This document shows, piece by piece, positions 34,674 to 44,072 of a stretch of 64,000 bases of DNA. Origin of the DNA: Bacteroidota bacterium (lineage in GTDB: Bacteria > Bacteroidota > Bacteroidia > Chitinophagales > Chitinophagaceae); NCBI GenBank assembly GCA_023428755.1, contig JAEYWX010000029.1:186001-250000 (forward strand), written 5' to 3'. Position numbers and translations under genes: made by a program. The notes below the pieces were generated by a model. That model made no database searches. It was not told the DNA's origin and saw only the letters and a program-made list of their open reading frames with translations. Position 1 is the stretch's first letter. Every line of letters starts with the position of its first letter.

Positions 34674-34704
34674 AACCCTTGGCCATTTGGCTAAGGGTTT
34701 TTTC
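34674..34704 (+). terminator. Terminator of sucA
   Basis: AACCCTTGGCCA and TGGCTAAGGGTT pair with one mismatch and are followed by a T-run. It uncouples sucA from the following gene. Confidence 0.85.
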
Positions 34705-34890
34705 TTGCCTTCTTGCACTGTTATGGCTGTATTTACGCAGTTATTGGTAAATTTTGCTGGCTGGTGAGTTAAGTACTATTTTAGAATTTTGTGAGTTTTG
34801 GAATTGCGGCACACGATTTATCGCTTCAATTCGTTTTTTAATTATTTTCATATCCACTCATTGTAAAACACAAGTTATAATTCAATCAGC

Positions 34891-37800
34891 ATGAAAACCG
34901 TTGCTCTGTTTGTTGTCTGCGTTTCCGTACTCTGTTTTTCTTTTTCTCTAACAGCCCAGTCAATTCCTGAACGTTCACCCGACTCAAAAGGTATTCTCGA
35001 AAGAGGTATTGAATTGTTTGATAAGGGAGAGTATAAGGAAGCTACCCGTTTATTTGGTTCGATCCATCGCAACGATACAAGTTATATGTTGGCTATGTAT
35101 GAAAAGGCGTTGGCCTTGCAGCAGGATAGTTTGTACGAAGAAGCATTAACCACCATTAACCTGGCGCTTGCACAGGAACATTACCAAAGTATTCACGATC
35201 ATTTATTGCTTCGTGCAAACATCATTGATGATATGGGTAAGCCGGAAGAGGCACTTCGTTTGTACGATACGGTATTAAAATATTATCCGGCATCTACTGC
35301 AGCACGTTCGCAAAAAGTAACCACGCTGTTTCGGTTGAAACGATACGATGATGCGGAGAAGTTGGCCCGGGAATGTGTGTTGATGAATTATCTTAATCCG
35401 TTGTATCATTACAAACTCGGTTATATCACATGGCAACAGGGAAAAATGGTGCCTTCGCTCATGGCAATGATGATGGCGAATATTGTTAATCCGTCACACA
35501 ACAACGTCAGTAACGGACTCACCTATATCAGCAGCATTTGCAATGCAAAAGATGAATCGGTGGAAATAACGCAACAACGAACAGCCGAGTATCCGGATAA
35601 TTTTTCAAGGGTAGAGCAACTTATCTTTTCAAAAATTGCATTTGATAAATCTTACAAACCTAAATTCAATCTCGACGATAATATTTTTAAGCAGATCAAT
35701 GTAATGATGGAGAAGCTGGAGTATGATGAAAACTCTGACGATCCATACATGCAGCTGTATGTTCCCTTTTTTAAAATGATGCATGAACAGAAGAAAGCAG
35801 AGTTGCTGTTGAATCATGCATTCAGCGGGTTAAATATCGACGCCATTGAAACCTACATGAAGAAAAACAAATCGGCTGTAACTGCATTTAAAGAAGCTGC
35901 TTTTGAGTATGTAGATAAGGTACGTTCCACTCGTGTTATTTCATATCCACAACGGATGAAGACAGATAATTTTTATCATTTTGATGGCAACCGTTTTTTT
36001 GCCGAAGGGAAACTGGTTAACGAAAAAGGGGAAGGGTATTGGAAATATTATTTTGCCAGCGGACACTTGCGTGCAGAGGGTATGCAAAAAGATGATAAGC
36101 GTGACGGAACCTGGAAGTTTTATTACGAAAACGGAAAGCTGCAAAGTGTAGAGCAGTTTTCGGCCGATCTTGCTGACGGTCCTGTTACGGTGTATTATCC
36201 GGGTGGTGCTTTGAAAAAAACGATGACCTATCGAAACGATAAGATCGAAGGTGTTGTACAATATTATAATATCTACAATGTGCTCGTTACCAAAGAAGAG
36301 TATCTGAATGGTGAATTGCACGGACAGATCAAAAATTACTACAATGATGGTCGTTTGAAATCGGAGTTCATTTATAAGAATGGAAAGCTCGATGGTCCCT
36401 ATACCATTTATTATAACGATCAAACAAAAAAGGAACAAGGTGTGTACGAAGCAGGAGAAGCAAACGGCAACTTCACCGAGTTTTATACGAATGGAAAACC
36501 AAAAGTTACCTATAGCTACACGCAGGGAAAAACCAGCGGCCTCTGGAAATATTATCACCGCAACGGGAAGTTGAATTATCAACTCAATATGACAGAAAAG
36601 GGAGCCGAAGGTGAAGTAACCCGTTATGATGAAGATGGAGTTGTTGAGTCAAAAGAAACATACAAAGAGGGATCTACCATTGGCAACAGCGAGTATTATC
36701 ACAACGGGAAAGTGTATGTGGTTTTTAAAAATAACAGCAAAGGCAAAACCAGCGAAGTACGTTACTTTGATTCAACAGGGAATGAATATGTTGTAAATAA
36801 GCGTAACGGTAAAGTGTGGCCTGTTACTTATTACAGTCCATACGGTTTTAAAGTTTCAGAAAAGCAGTTTGATCAGGACGAGGAACTTACCAATGAAACC
36901 ATTTATTACAACGCTGAGGGATTTGCAGTTTCAAAACAGCCGTATGAAAAAGGTGAACTGAATGGTGTTGTACAAAACTGGTTTTACAACCGTAAACTGA
37001 AAGAAGAAACAGCTTACGCCGGGAATAAGAAGCATGGTAGAGGCATATCGTATTTTGCAAACGGTAAATTGTCAACCGTTGCTTTTTACGATGAAGATGT
37101 GTTGCAGGATTATGTGTACGATTATAATTCAAGAGGAATACTGTCGAGTAAATTCTTTTACCAGAATGGTGAAAAGCAAGGCTATGCATTGGTGAACTAT
37201 CCAAACGGTAAACCTTTTTATGAAGAGAAATATTCAAACGGCTGGATCACACAGGTAACGCAATACGATACCTTGGGAAATGCTATGAAACCAATTGTAT
37301 TTACAAATGGCGAAGGCATATATAAATTGTTTTATCCTGATGGTAAGCTGTACTTTGAAATGCCCCTTAAAAAAGGTGTGTGGGAAGGAAAACAAAAAAC
37401 ATATTACCCCGATGGGAAAATAATGGCGGAGGTAGAATTTAAAAACGATCTGAAGGAAGGTGCTGCCAAATATTATTACCACAGCGGGCAGGTGAGTTCG
37501 GAAGGCAATTACCTGTACGATCAGAAAAACGGCATCTGGAAATCGTACACAGAAGACGGTGATGTTGAATCGGAAGAATTTTATACAGATGGATTGCTGC
37601 AGGGAAATGCAGGCTATTATGAATACGGCCGCCTGGCACGTGAAATTGAATACAGGGACAATGAACGGCATGGTGAAATGAAACGCTATGGCAGCAATGG
37701 TGAACTTGGTATTGTGATGTATTTCGATGAAGGCTTGCTTACTTCGTATTCTTATCTTGATAAAAACAAAAAATTAGTTCCTCGCATCTGGCTTAAGAAT

Positions 37801-38181
37801 TTAACCGGAAAAATGGAAGCGTATTACAGCAACGGAACAAAATCAGCTGTTATTGAAGTGGCAGCCGGTTATTACCACGGTGCTTATAAATTCTACAATG
37901 AAAAAGGAATCCTGTTGTACGAATCAAATGAAGAGTATGGCAATACCAATGGTGTGGAGAAAAAATTCTATCCAAATGGTCAGTTGTCAATTTCGCACTT
38001 GGAGCAGCACGATGTAACAGAAGGAATCGTAAAAGAATATTACCCGGATGGAAAGCTTTTTTCAGAAGTAAATTACATTGGGGGCAACCCACATGGGCCG
38101 TGGAAATTATATGATCAAACGGGTAAGCTGATTGAAACAAGAGTGTATCACCATGGTTATATCATGAGCATTAAAAAATAG
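34891..38181 (+). CDS. Giant exported TPR and MORN-variant repeat protein
   Basis: The 1096-residue protein has a signal peptide (MKTVALFVVCVSVLCFSFSLTA) and an N-terminal TPR-like helical region (about 30-350). From about residue 365 to the end it carries roughly 25-30 MORN-variant units of the form G.W..YY.NG.L..E..Y..G. Such repeats form a long beta-sheet rod and are typical of surface proteins of Bacteroidota; no enzymatic domain is visible. It is followed after 4 nt by a DUF3857 gene and probably forms an operon with it and the next one. Function is unknown. Confidence 0.88.
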   Translation: MKTVALFVVCVSVLCFSFSLTAQSIPERSPDSKGILERGIELFDKGEYKEATRLFGSIHRNDTSYMLAMYEKALALQQDSLYEEALTTINLALAQEHYQSIHDHLLLRANIIDDMGKPEEALRLYDTVLKYYPASTAARSQKVTTLFRLKRYDDAEKLARECVLMNYLNPLYHYKLGYITWQQGKMVPSLMAMMMANIVNPSHNNVSNGLTYISSICNAKDESVEITQQRTAEYPDNFSRVEQLIFSKIAFDKSYKPKFNLDDNIFKQINVMMEKLEYDENSDDPYMQLYVPFFKMMHEQKKAELLLNHAFSGLNIDAIETYMKKNKSAVTAFKEAAFEYVDKVRSTRVISYPQRMKTDNFYHFDGNRFFAEGKLVNEKGEGYWKYYFASGHLRAEGMQKDDKRDGTWKFYYENGKLQSVEQFSADLADGPVTVYYPGGALKKTMTYRNDKIEGVVQYYNIYNVLVTKEEYLNGELHGQIKNYYNDGRLKSEFIYKNGKLDGPYTIYYNDQTKKEQGVYEAGEANGNFTEFYTNGKPKVTYSYTQGKTSGLWKYYHRNGKLNYQLNMTEKGAEGEVTRYDEDGVVESKETYKEGSTIGNSEYYHNGKVYVVFKNNSKGKTSEVRYFDSTGNEYVVNKRNGKVWPVTYYSPYGFKVSEKQFDQDEELTNETIYYNAEGFAVSKQPYEKGELNGVVQNWFYNRKLKEETAYAGNKKHGRGISYFANGKLSTVAFYDEDVLQDYVYDYNSRGILSSKFFYQNGEKQGYALVNYPNGKPFYEEKYSNGWITQVTQYDTLGNAMKPIVFTNGEGIYKLFYPDGKLYFEMPLKKGVWEGKQKTYYPDGKIMAEVEFKNDLKEGAAKYYYHSGQVSSEGNYLYDQKNGIWKSYTEDGDVESEEFYTDGLLQGNAGYYEYGRLAREIEYRDNERHGEMKRYGSNGELGIVMYFDEGLLTSYSYLDKNKKLVPRIWLKNLTGKMEAYYSNGTKSAVIEVAAGYYHGAYKFYNEKGILLYESNEEYGNTNGVEKKFYPNGQLSISHLEQHDVTEGIVKEYYPDGKLFSEVNYIGGNPHGPWKLYDQTGKLIETRVYHHGYIMSIKK

Positions 38182-38185
38182 TTGC

Positions 38186-40096
38186 ATGAAATTAATACAA
38201 TTGATCCTGTTTGTTTTTGCTGGCTGTATTGCGATGGCACAGGGCAAAAAAACGAATGTTGCAGATGTGGCAGCACTTTATCCCGATGCAATGGCTGTTT
38301 GGCTCGAACGCAAAACAGATATTGAACTTACCTGGAAAAACGGCGAAATAAAGGTAGCGCAACAGGAACACGAGGATATGTTGTTTACCAAAGACGAATC
38401 GGGAAATATCGCTGGTAAAAACAGTGTGTACTTCAGTTACTTTTATCAATTGAAAAACTGGGAAGCGCATACATTATTGCCCGATGGTAAGAAAATTAAA
38501 GTAACCAACTCCACCACGCAAAGCAGCAGCAGCAGTTTTATTTTTTACGACGATTCAAAGCAGGTAGAGTTTTTTTATCCATCTCCTATCAAAGGTGCAA
38601 GAGGTATTACCAATGTATCGTACGAGCTAACCGATCCGCATCTGTTATCGCCTTTTTATTTTGAAAATTATTTTCCGATCGCTTCAGGAATATTGAGCAT
38701 TACGTATCCGCAGGAACTGGAGCTGAACTATTTGATCAAAGGCAACAAAGATCTTGTTCAAATAAAAAAAGAAAGCAAGAAGGGGAAAACTACACTTACG
38801 TTTGAAACTAGCCAGGTGCCTGGCGTAAATTATTATGGCGATGCTCCTCCTTCCTCTTACTTTCTTACTCATGTAATTTTTTACATTGAAAAAGCGAAAA
38901 ACAGTGCCGGCGAAATGGAGCCTTATTTAGGTACAACAAAAGATCTGGCCCGTCATTATTTTTCACACATCAAAGATCTGGAAGTTACAGCCGGTCCGGA
39001 AGTAAAAGAAGTAACCGATTCGTTGATCCAGGGATTGACCGATCCCATTGCAAAAGCAAAAGCGATTTATAAATGGGTACAACAAAGTGTACGCTACATT
39101 GCGTTTGAAGAAGGGATGGGTGGTTTTATTCCCCGTAATCCGGAACTGGTGTGTACACGGCGTTACGGCGATTGTAAAGATAAATCGGCCTTGCTTGTTT
39201 CCATGCTTCGCTATGCCGGGTTAAATGCGCATTTTACATGGATCGGCTCACGCAGGTTGCCGTATAAATATTCTGAAGTGCCATTGCCTGTTACGGATGA
39301 TCACATGATTTGTGCTCTGGAACTGGATGGTAAATTTGTATTTATGGATGCTACCGATTCGTACATTCCATTTGAAACGCCTGCATCGCATATTCAGGGG
39401 AAAGAGGCATTTATTGTAAAAAGCCCAACTGATTTTAAAATTGTAAATGTACCTGTTGCTGATCCCGGCTATTCGGTTGTGAACGACAGTACTTTTCTCC
39501 GCATCGAAGATAAAATGCTGAAAGGAAAAATCAAGATCCATACAACCGGTTATGAAACCAATGAACTGTTGCATTACCTCGAAGTACGCACCGGCAAGGC
39601 AAGAGAAGAATTTTTACAATCGTATTGTAACCGTGGCAACAATAAGATCGTTGTCCGGAATGTGGATGTACTTGTAGACACTTCGCAGCATACAGCTATG
39701 ATATCTGCTGATTTTGAATTGCCCGACTACGCAAAGTTTTTGGGTAATGAAGTATATCTCAACATGAATTTAAGCAAGCCGTACACCGGTCTTGAAATCG
39801 ATTATCCCCGTAGAAAAATACCGATTGAATATGATTTTAAATCGGTAATGCGTCATGTAGTTGTTTTGGATCTTTCGAATGAATATAAAGTAAGTTCAGT
39901 TCCGCCGGTAAAAGGCTATCGGAACGATACATGGGGTGTGGATGTAAAAACGAAACAGGAAGGCAGCAAGTTGTTGTATGAACGGGAGTTTGTAAACAGC
40001 CATCTGTATTTATATCCATCTGCATTTGAACAATGGAACAAAGTGCTGGAAAATCTTTTCCCGATGTACAAACAATTAGTGGTACTGTCAAAATAA
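38186..40096 (+). CDS. DUF3857 protein with intact transglutaminase-like core
   Basis: The 636-residue exported protein has a signal peptide, an N-terminal DUF3857 beta-sandwich (about 50-260), a transglutaminase-like core (270-400) and a C-terminal DUF3858-like domain. All three catalytic residues are in place: Cys330 in RRYGDCKDK, His373 in TDDHMICALEL and Asp388 in FMDATDS. It is probably an active thiol enzyme (protease, amidase or transglutaminase) in the envelope. It starts 4 nt after the giant TPR/MORN gene and precedes a degenerate paralogue. Confidence 0.92.
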   Translation: MKLIQLILFVFAGCIAMAQGKKTNVADVAALYPDAMAVWLERKTDIELTWKNGEIKVAQQEHEDMLFTKDESGNIAGKNSVYFSYFYQLKNWEAHTLLPDGKKIKVTNSTTQSSSSSFIFYDDSKQVEFFYPSPIKGARGITNVSYELTDPHLLSPFYFENYFPIASGILSITYPQELELNYLIKGNKDLVQIKKESKKGKTTLTFETSQVPGVNYYGDAPPSSYFLTHVIFYIEKAKNSAGEMEPYLGTTKDLARHYFSHIKDLEVTAGPEVKEVTDSLIQGLTDPIAKAKAIYKWVQQSVRYIAFEEGMGGFIPRNPELVCTRRYGDCKDKSALLVSMLRYAGLNAHFTWIGSRRLPYKYSEVPLPVTDDHMICALELDGKFVFMDATDSYIPFETPASHIQGKEAFIVKSPTDFKIVNVPVADPGYSVVNDSTFLRIEDKMLKGKIKIHTTGYETNELLHYLEVRTGKAREEFLQSYCNRGNNKIVVRNVDVLVDTSQHTAMISADFELPDYAKFLGNEVYLNMNLSKPYTGLEIDYPRRKIPIEYDFKSVMRHVVVLDLSNEYKVSSVPPVKGYRNDTWGVDVKTKQEGSKLLYEREFVNSHLYLYPSAFEQWNKVLENLFPMYKQLVVLSK

Positions 40097-40137
40097 ATTA
40101 ACCAGGTGAATTGTACCTGTTCATTAAACAATCAAAC

Positions 40138-42105
40138 ATGAAAACAATTTTTGTTCTTGCTGTGGGTCTTTTCTTGTCCTTGTCGGCATTTGCCCAGCAG
40201 CCTGTTTATACCGGATTCAGTCTTGTTGAAAAGCCGGTGTTGCACACACTCGAAGCCGCCTATGAAAAAGAAAGTGCAGTGTATATTAAAGATGCCCGCA
40301 AATTGGAAGTGGTTCCTGTAAAAGATGGCGTTGGATTTTACACCACCTATCATAAAATTATTCGGGTGAATGATGAAAAAGGAATTGAAAATTTCAATAA
40401 GATCTATATTCCAGTAAGCAGCTATATGGAATTGGTACAGTTAAAAGCAAGGGCCATTACACCCGGCAATAAAATCATTGAGGTGCAAAAAGATGCAATC
40501 AAAGATTATACGGAAGACAATAATGATTATAAAATATTTGCCATTGACGGATTGAGCAAAGGAAGTGAGATTGAATACACTTACACCATACTGAGAAATC
40601 CATTCTTTTTTGGAAAAGAAATTTTTCAATCGAAATTTCCGGTGCAGGAAGGTTTGATGGAAATCATTACACCGGCTGGCATTAAGTTCGAAGCCAAGGC
40701 GGTGAATGGAACAGGCGAGCCGGAAGAGGAAGTGAATGAAGAGAAAAATATCCGTACTATTCGTTATCGTTCCAACAACATTCCTGCTTATACTGATGAG
40801 AAATATGCGATGGTGCGTACAGGCCTGCAGCAATTGCAGTACAAGCTCTCTTACACTGCCAATAGAGGAATGAATGTGCGGATGTTTACCTGGAATGAGT
40901 TGGCGAAAGATGTGTATGCTGTATACAATGTGTTCTCCAAAAAAGAAAAAGAAGTAGCAGATGATCTTTTAAAGAAGGCCGATATCAAATCGGCCACAAC
41001 GGATGAAGAGAAAATCAGAAAGATCGAAAATTATGTAAAGAACACGTTTAAAACAGGTGAAGATGTGGAAGGAGATGATTTTGAAGATTTCGGAAAAATA
41101 CAACGCAACAAAATTGCCAGCACAAAAGCAATGAGCCGGTTGGTATGTGCCATGCTGCAAAAAGCGAATGTAAAATATGAAGTGGTAGTAGCGGGTGATA
41201 GAGAACAATATCTCATTGAACGCAATTTTGAATATTGGAATCATGCACAAAACCTGCTTGTATATTTTCCATCAACCAAACAGTTTGTTGCACCGGCATC
41301 ATACCTGTACCGTTATCCATTCTTCCCGCCATCATGGGGTGGGGCTTTAGGCTTGTATTGTGTGCCGGTAGAGTTGGGCGATGTAAAATCTGCATTAGCC
41401 GAAGTAAAAGGAATTCCCTTGCAGGCGGCTAACCGCAGCCGTCATGATCTGGAAACCGAACTTTCGTTCAATGCATCAACTGATACTGTATTTGTAAAGA
41501 CACGTCATATCCATTCCGGTTACAGTGCACCGTTATACAAGGCGCAGTTTCTTTTTCTGTCGGCCGATGATCAGCGAAGTTTTTTAAAAGAGATGGCCAA
41601 AAACTCAGGGAAAACAGAAACCATCATCAGTCATGAATTGCACAACAAAGAACTGGAAGTAACGGATGCAGATAAGCCGTTCATGGTTGATCTCAAACTT
41701 GCATCAGTAGATCTGATCGAACGTGCAGGTGATAAAATATTACTCAACATTGGTGATTGCATCGGGCCACAAGTTGAAATGTACAATGAGCGGGAACGCC
41801 AGTTTGATCTTGAGATCGAGTATCCGCATTTCCTTGATCGTAAAATTGTATTGCAGATCCCGGATGGTTACAAAGTGAAAAACCCGGATGACCTTGCCAT
41901 CAATCTTTCTTATGAAACGAACGGAAAAACTACCATTGCGTTCATCAGCTCCTATAAGATTGAAGGAAACAAACTGGAAATCACAATCACCGAACAGTAC
42001 AACCAGGTTCGTTGGCCAAAATCAGATTACGCAAATTTTACAAAGATCATCAATGCGGCTGCCGATTTTAATAAAGTAGTGTTGGTACTCGAAAAAGAAA
42101 AATGA
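40138..42105 (+). CDS. DUF3857 protein with degenerate transglutaminase core
   Basis: The 655-residue exported protein (signal peptide MKTIFVLAVGLFLSLSAFA) has the same layout as the preceding gene, including DUF3857 (residues about 60-230) and a transglutaminase-like core. In the core, the position of the catalytic Cys reads NKIASTKAMSRL instead of GDCKDK. The His is kept (YWNHAQNLLVYF), and the Asp is replaced (FVAPAS for FMDATD). It should be catalytically dead and may bind what its active neighbour acts on. The start at 40138 is preferred because the signal peptide follows it directly. Operon partner of the two preceding genes. Confidence 0.88.
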   Translation: MKTIFVLAVGLFLSLSAFAQQPVYTGFSLVEKPVLHTLEAAYEKESAVYIKDARKLEVVPVKDGVGFYTTYHKIIRVNDEKGIENFNKIYIPVSSYMELVQLKARAITPGNKIIEVQKDAIKDYTEDNNDYKIFAIDGLSKGSEIEYTYTILRNPFFFGKEIFQSKFPVQEGLMEIITPAGIKFEAKAVNGTGEPEEEVNEEKNIRTIRYRSNNIPAYTDEKYAMVRTGLQQLQYKLSYTANRGMNVRMFTWNELAKDVYAVYNVFSKKEKEVADDLLKKADIKSATTDEEKIRKIENYVKNTFKTGEDVEGDDFEDFGKIQRNKIASTKAMSRLVCAMLQKANVKYEVVVAGDREQYLIERNFEYWNHAQNLLVYFPSTKQFVAPASYLYRYPFFPPSWGGALGLYCVPVELGDVKSALAEVKGIPLQAANRSRHDLETELSFNASTDTVFVKTRHIHSGYSAPLYKAQFLFLSADDQRSFLKEMAKNSGKTETIISHELHNKELEVTDADKPFMVDLKLASVDLIERAGDKILLNIGDCIGPQVEMYNERERQFDLEIEYPHFLDRKIVLQIPDGYKVKNPDDLAINLSYETNGKTTIAFISSYKIEGNKLEITITEQYNQVRWPKSDYANFTKIINAAADFNKVVLVLEKEK

Positions 42106-42127
42106 TCTTTAAACATATGCAATTGTA

Positions 42128-42151
42128 AAACCCCTCCAAAAGGAGGGGTTT
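42128..42151. terminator. Terminator hairpin
   Basis: The arms AAACCCCTCC and GGAGGGGTTT are separated by AAAA. It ends the TPR/MORN-DUF3857 operon. Confidence 0.88.
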
Positions 42152-42189
42152 ATACATTAACCGAACCAATAGACCTGCTAAAAATGTGT

Positions 42190-42519
42190 TTATTGTTTGA
42201 TGAATGTTTTGCTCACATCCAATTCTTCATGATTGATACGAACTATATAAGTGCCATTGCTGAACCCCGGTAAGTTGATACGGATCTTATTATTCCCCTG
42301 CTGTACCGGAGTGGGGAATTGTTTTCTATTTATCCGCTGCTGTACCAGTCATTCTTACTGAACCATTACCCGGCGGCTTCAAGGTGCCGTTGTTTACCAG
42401 GTTAGCGTGGCATTGCCACTCATGGTTAGCTGTGCGCCGGGTGTAATGATCAGTCCGTTTTGTGCAGTAGCGAGGTTAGCAACAAGTACTGCGAATAAGC
42501 CGGTAACGATGTGTTTCAT
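42190..42519 (-). pseudogene. Frameshifted remnant of a T9SS-exported protein
   Basis: Reading the minus strand from 42519 gives MKHIVTGLFAVLVANLATAQ, a clean signal peptide, then NGLIITPGAQLTMSGNATLT and a stop. A second frame continues with ANLVNNGTLKPPGNGSVRMT, as in filament-like secreted proteins that start with 'V.NNGTL' turns. A third frame ends in NKIRINLPGFSNGTYIVRIN and a short tail before TAA, which is a Por_Secre_tail-type T9SS sorting domain. Two frame changes, in-frame stops and a missing middle show a decayed, internally deleted gene. It explains the otherwise empty 540-nt gap before odhB. Confidence 0.8.
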
Positions 42520-42693
42520 AAAATTGCTTCCAGGTGTTTTACTGAAACGAAAGTAATACGGTGCAGATCGATTTACCAGTTCGGTTTAGCAAAGGGATGG
42601 GTTTATTGAGTAAACGGTTTTTAAGCCGGTTTTTTCTTGTATTTCTATCTGTTTTTCCCCGAAATTTGCAGCACTCTCAACTAACGAATTGAT

Positions 42694-43917
42694 ATGATTG
42701 ATATAAAAGTTCCTACTGTAGGCGAATCGATAAGTGAAGTGTCATTACTGAAATGGACCAAACCCGATGGTGCATGGGTGGAGCGTGATGAGGTGATCGC
42801 TGAACTGGAAAGTGAAAAAGCAACCTTTGAGATCAATGCCGAGCAGGCCGGTATCCTGAAACACGGTGCCCAGGAAGGCGATACCTTGAATATTGGAGAT
42901 GTTGTTTGCCAGATCGATGAAACAGCACCCAAGCCCGAAGGAGCCGCTGTTGCAGAAGCACCGAAAGCAGAAGCCCCCAAACAAGCAGAAGCAAAATCAA
43001 CTGCACCTGTAACGGCAGTGGCAAATGATATTAAAGCAACTCCAGTTGCTGCGGCCATTATTGCCGATAAAAAAGTAGATCCCCAAACAATTAAACCGTC
43101 GGGTACTGGTGGTAAGATTTTGAAAGATGATGTGTTGCAGGCTATCTCCAACCCCGGCAAGCAGGCGTTCAAAGGAGCAGAGCTGTTCAGCCGGAATGTG
43201 CGGAAAGAAAAGATGAGTAATCTGCGGAAAACCATCAGCCGTCGTTTGGTTGAAAGCAAGAATACCACCGCCATGCTCACTACATTTAATGAAGTGGACA
43301 TGACACGTATCATGGAAATCCGCAGTAAATACAAAGACAAATTCAAAGAATTGCATGGTGTGAATCTTGGTTTCATGAGCTTCTTTGGGAAAGCATGTGC
43401 CATTGCGTTGAATGAATGGCCTGCTGTAAATGCATCGATTGATGCGGATGAAATTATTTATCATGACTATGCTGATATTTCCATTGCTGTTTCCACACCC
43501 CGTGGTTTAACAGTACCTGTAATGCGGAATGTGGAAAGCATGAGCATGGCCGATGTAGAAAAGAAAGTAGTGGAACTGGCCGGCAAAGCAAGAGATAATA
43601 AATTAACTATGGAAGAACTCACAGGCGGCACTTTTACCATTACCAATGGTGGTGTGTTTGGAAGTTTAATGAGTACGCCCATTATTAATTTGCCGCAAAG
43701 CGCCATTTTAGGAATGCATAAGATCCAGGAACGCCCAATGGCTGTAAATGGTCAAGTGGTGGTTCGTCCGATGATGTACATTGCATTGAGTTATGATCAC
43801 AGAATAATAGATGGAAGAGAGAGTGTGAGTTTTTTAGTTCGTGTAAAGGAATTGCTGGAAAATCCTGAGCTGTTATTGTTTGGGAAAGATCCGGTGAAAA
43901 CTTTGTTAGAAGTATAA
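42694..43917 (+). CDS. odhB: Dihydrolipoyllysine-residue succinyltransferase (2-oxoglutarate dehydrogenase E2)
   Basis: The 407-residue E2 starts with a lipoyl domain (about 1-78; lipoylated Lys in ESEKATFEI), then an Ala/Glu/Lys/Pro-rich linker and the E3/E1-binding domain (KVDPQTIKPSGTGGKILKDDV). The acyltransferase domain ends in the catalytic motif SYDHRIIDGRESV. It transfers the succinyl group from lipoate to CoA in the TCA cycle. It works with SucA encoded at 31901. It is monocistronic here with its own terminator. Confidence 0.98.
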   Translation: MIDIKVPTVGESISEVSLLKWTKPDGAWVERDEVIAELESEKATFEINAEQAGILKHGAQEGDTLNIGDVVCQIDETAPKPEGAAVAEAPKAEAPKQAEAKSTAPVTAVANDIKATPVAAAIIADKKVDPQTIKPSGTGGKILKDDVLQAISNPGKQAFKGAELFSRNVRKEKMSNLRKTISRRLVESKNTTAMLTTFNEVDMTRIMEIRSKYKDKFKELHGVNLGFMSFFGKACAIALNEWPAVNASIDADEIIYHDYADISIAVSTPRGLTVPVMRNVESMSMADVEKKVVELAGKARDNKLTMEELTGGTFTITNGGVFGSLMSTPIINLPQSAILGMHKIQERPMAVNGQVVVRPMMYIALSYDHRIIDGRESVSFLVRVKELLENPELLLFGKDPVKTLLEV

Positions 43918-43954
43918 AACACCTCGTAGCTTCTAACGGTTACTTACATAATGG

Positions 43955-43981
43955 GTCCCGCTGTAAAGCGGGACTTTTTTT
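43955..43981 (+). terminator. Terminator of odhB
   Basis: The arms GTCCCGCT and AGCGGGAC have a 4-nt loop and are followed by seven T. Confidence 0.93.
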
Positions 43982-44043
43982 CGCCACACCTATAAGGTTT
44001 GCCGGGGTTGCATCCTTGCGCTGCAAACCTTATAGGTGTGGCG
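43982..44043. repeat. Perfect 21-bp inverted repeat with 20-nt centre
   Basis: The arms begin CGCCACACCTATAAGG and are exact complements (43982-44002 and 44023-44043). It abuts the odhB terminator and the leader of the methyltransferase gene. It is likely a dispersed, mobile palindrome, since the sequence has no role in either gene. Confidence 0.8.
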
Positions 44044-44072
44044 GGTTGTTTAATTTTCCTTTCTTTGCACTC

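Noticed and set aside
35941..36582. 213-residue minus-strand open frame inside the MORN region
   Set aside because: The sequence is a reverse reading of the regular Tyr/Asn/Gly repeat codons; hydrophobic composition is an artefact of that.
36000..38100. DNA repeat array
   Set aside because: The repetitive DNA here encodes MORN-variant protein repeats; copies vary at third codon positions and there are no spacer-like uniform units, so it is neither a CRISPR array nor a satellite.
42681..43403. 240-residue open frame opposite odhB
   Set aside because: It is an antisense shadow of the Ala/Ser-coding pattern of odhB, has no promoter or family feature, and its composition mirrors the sense gene.
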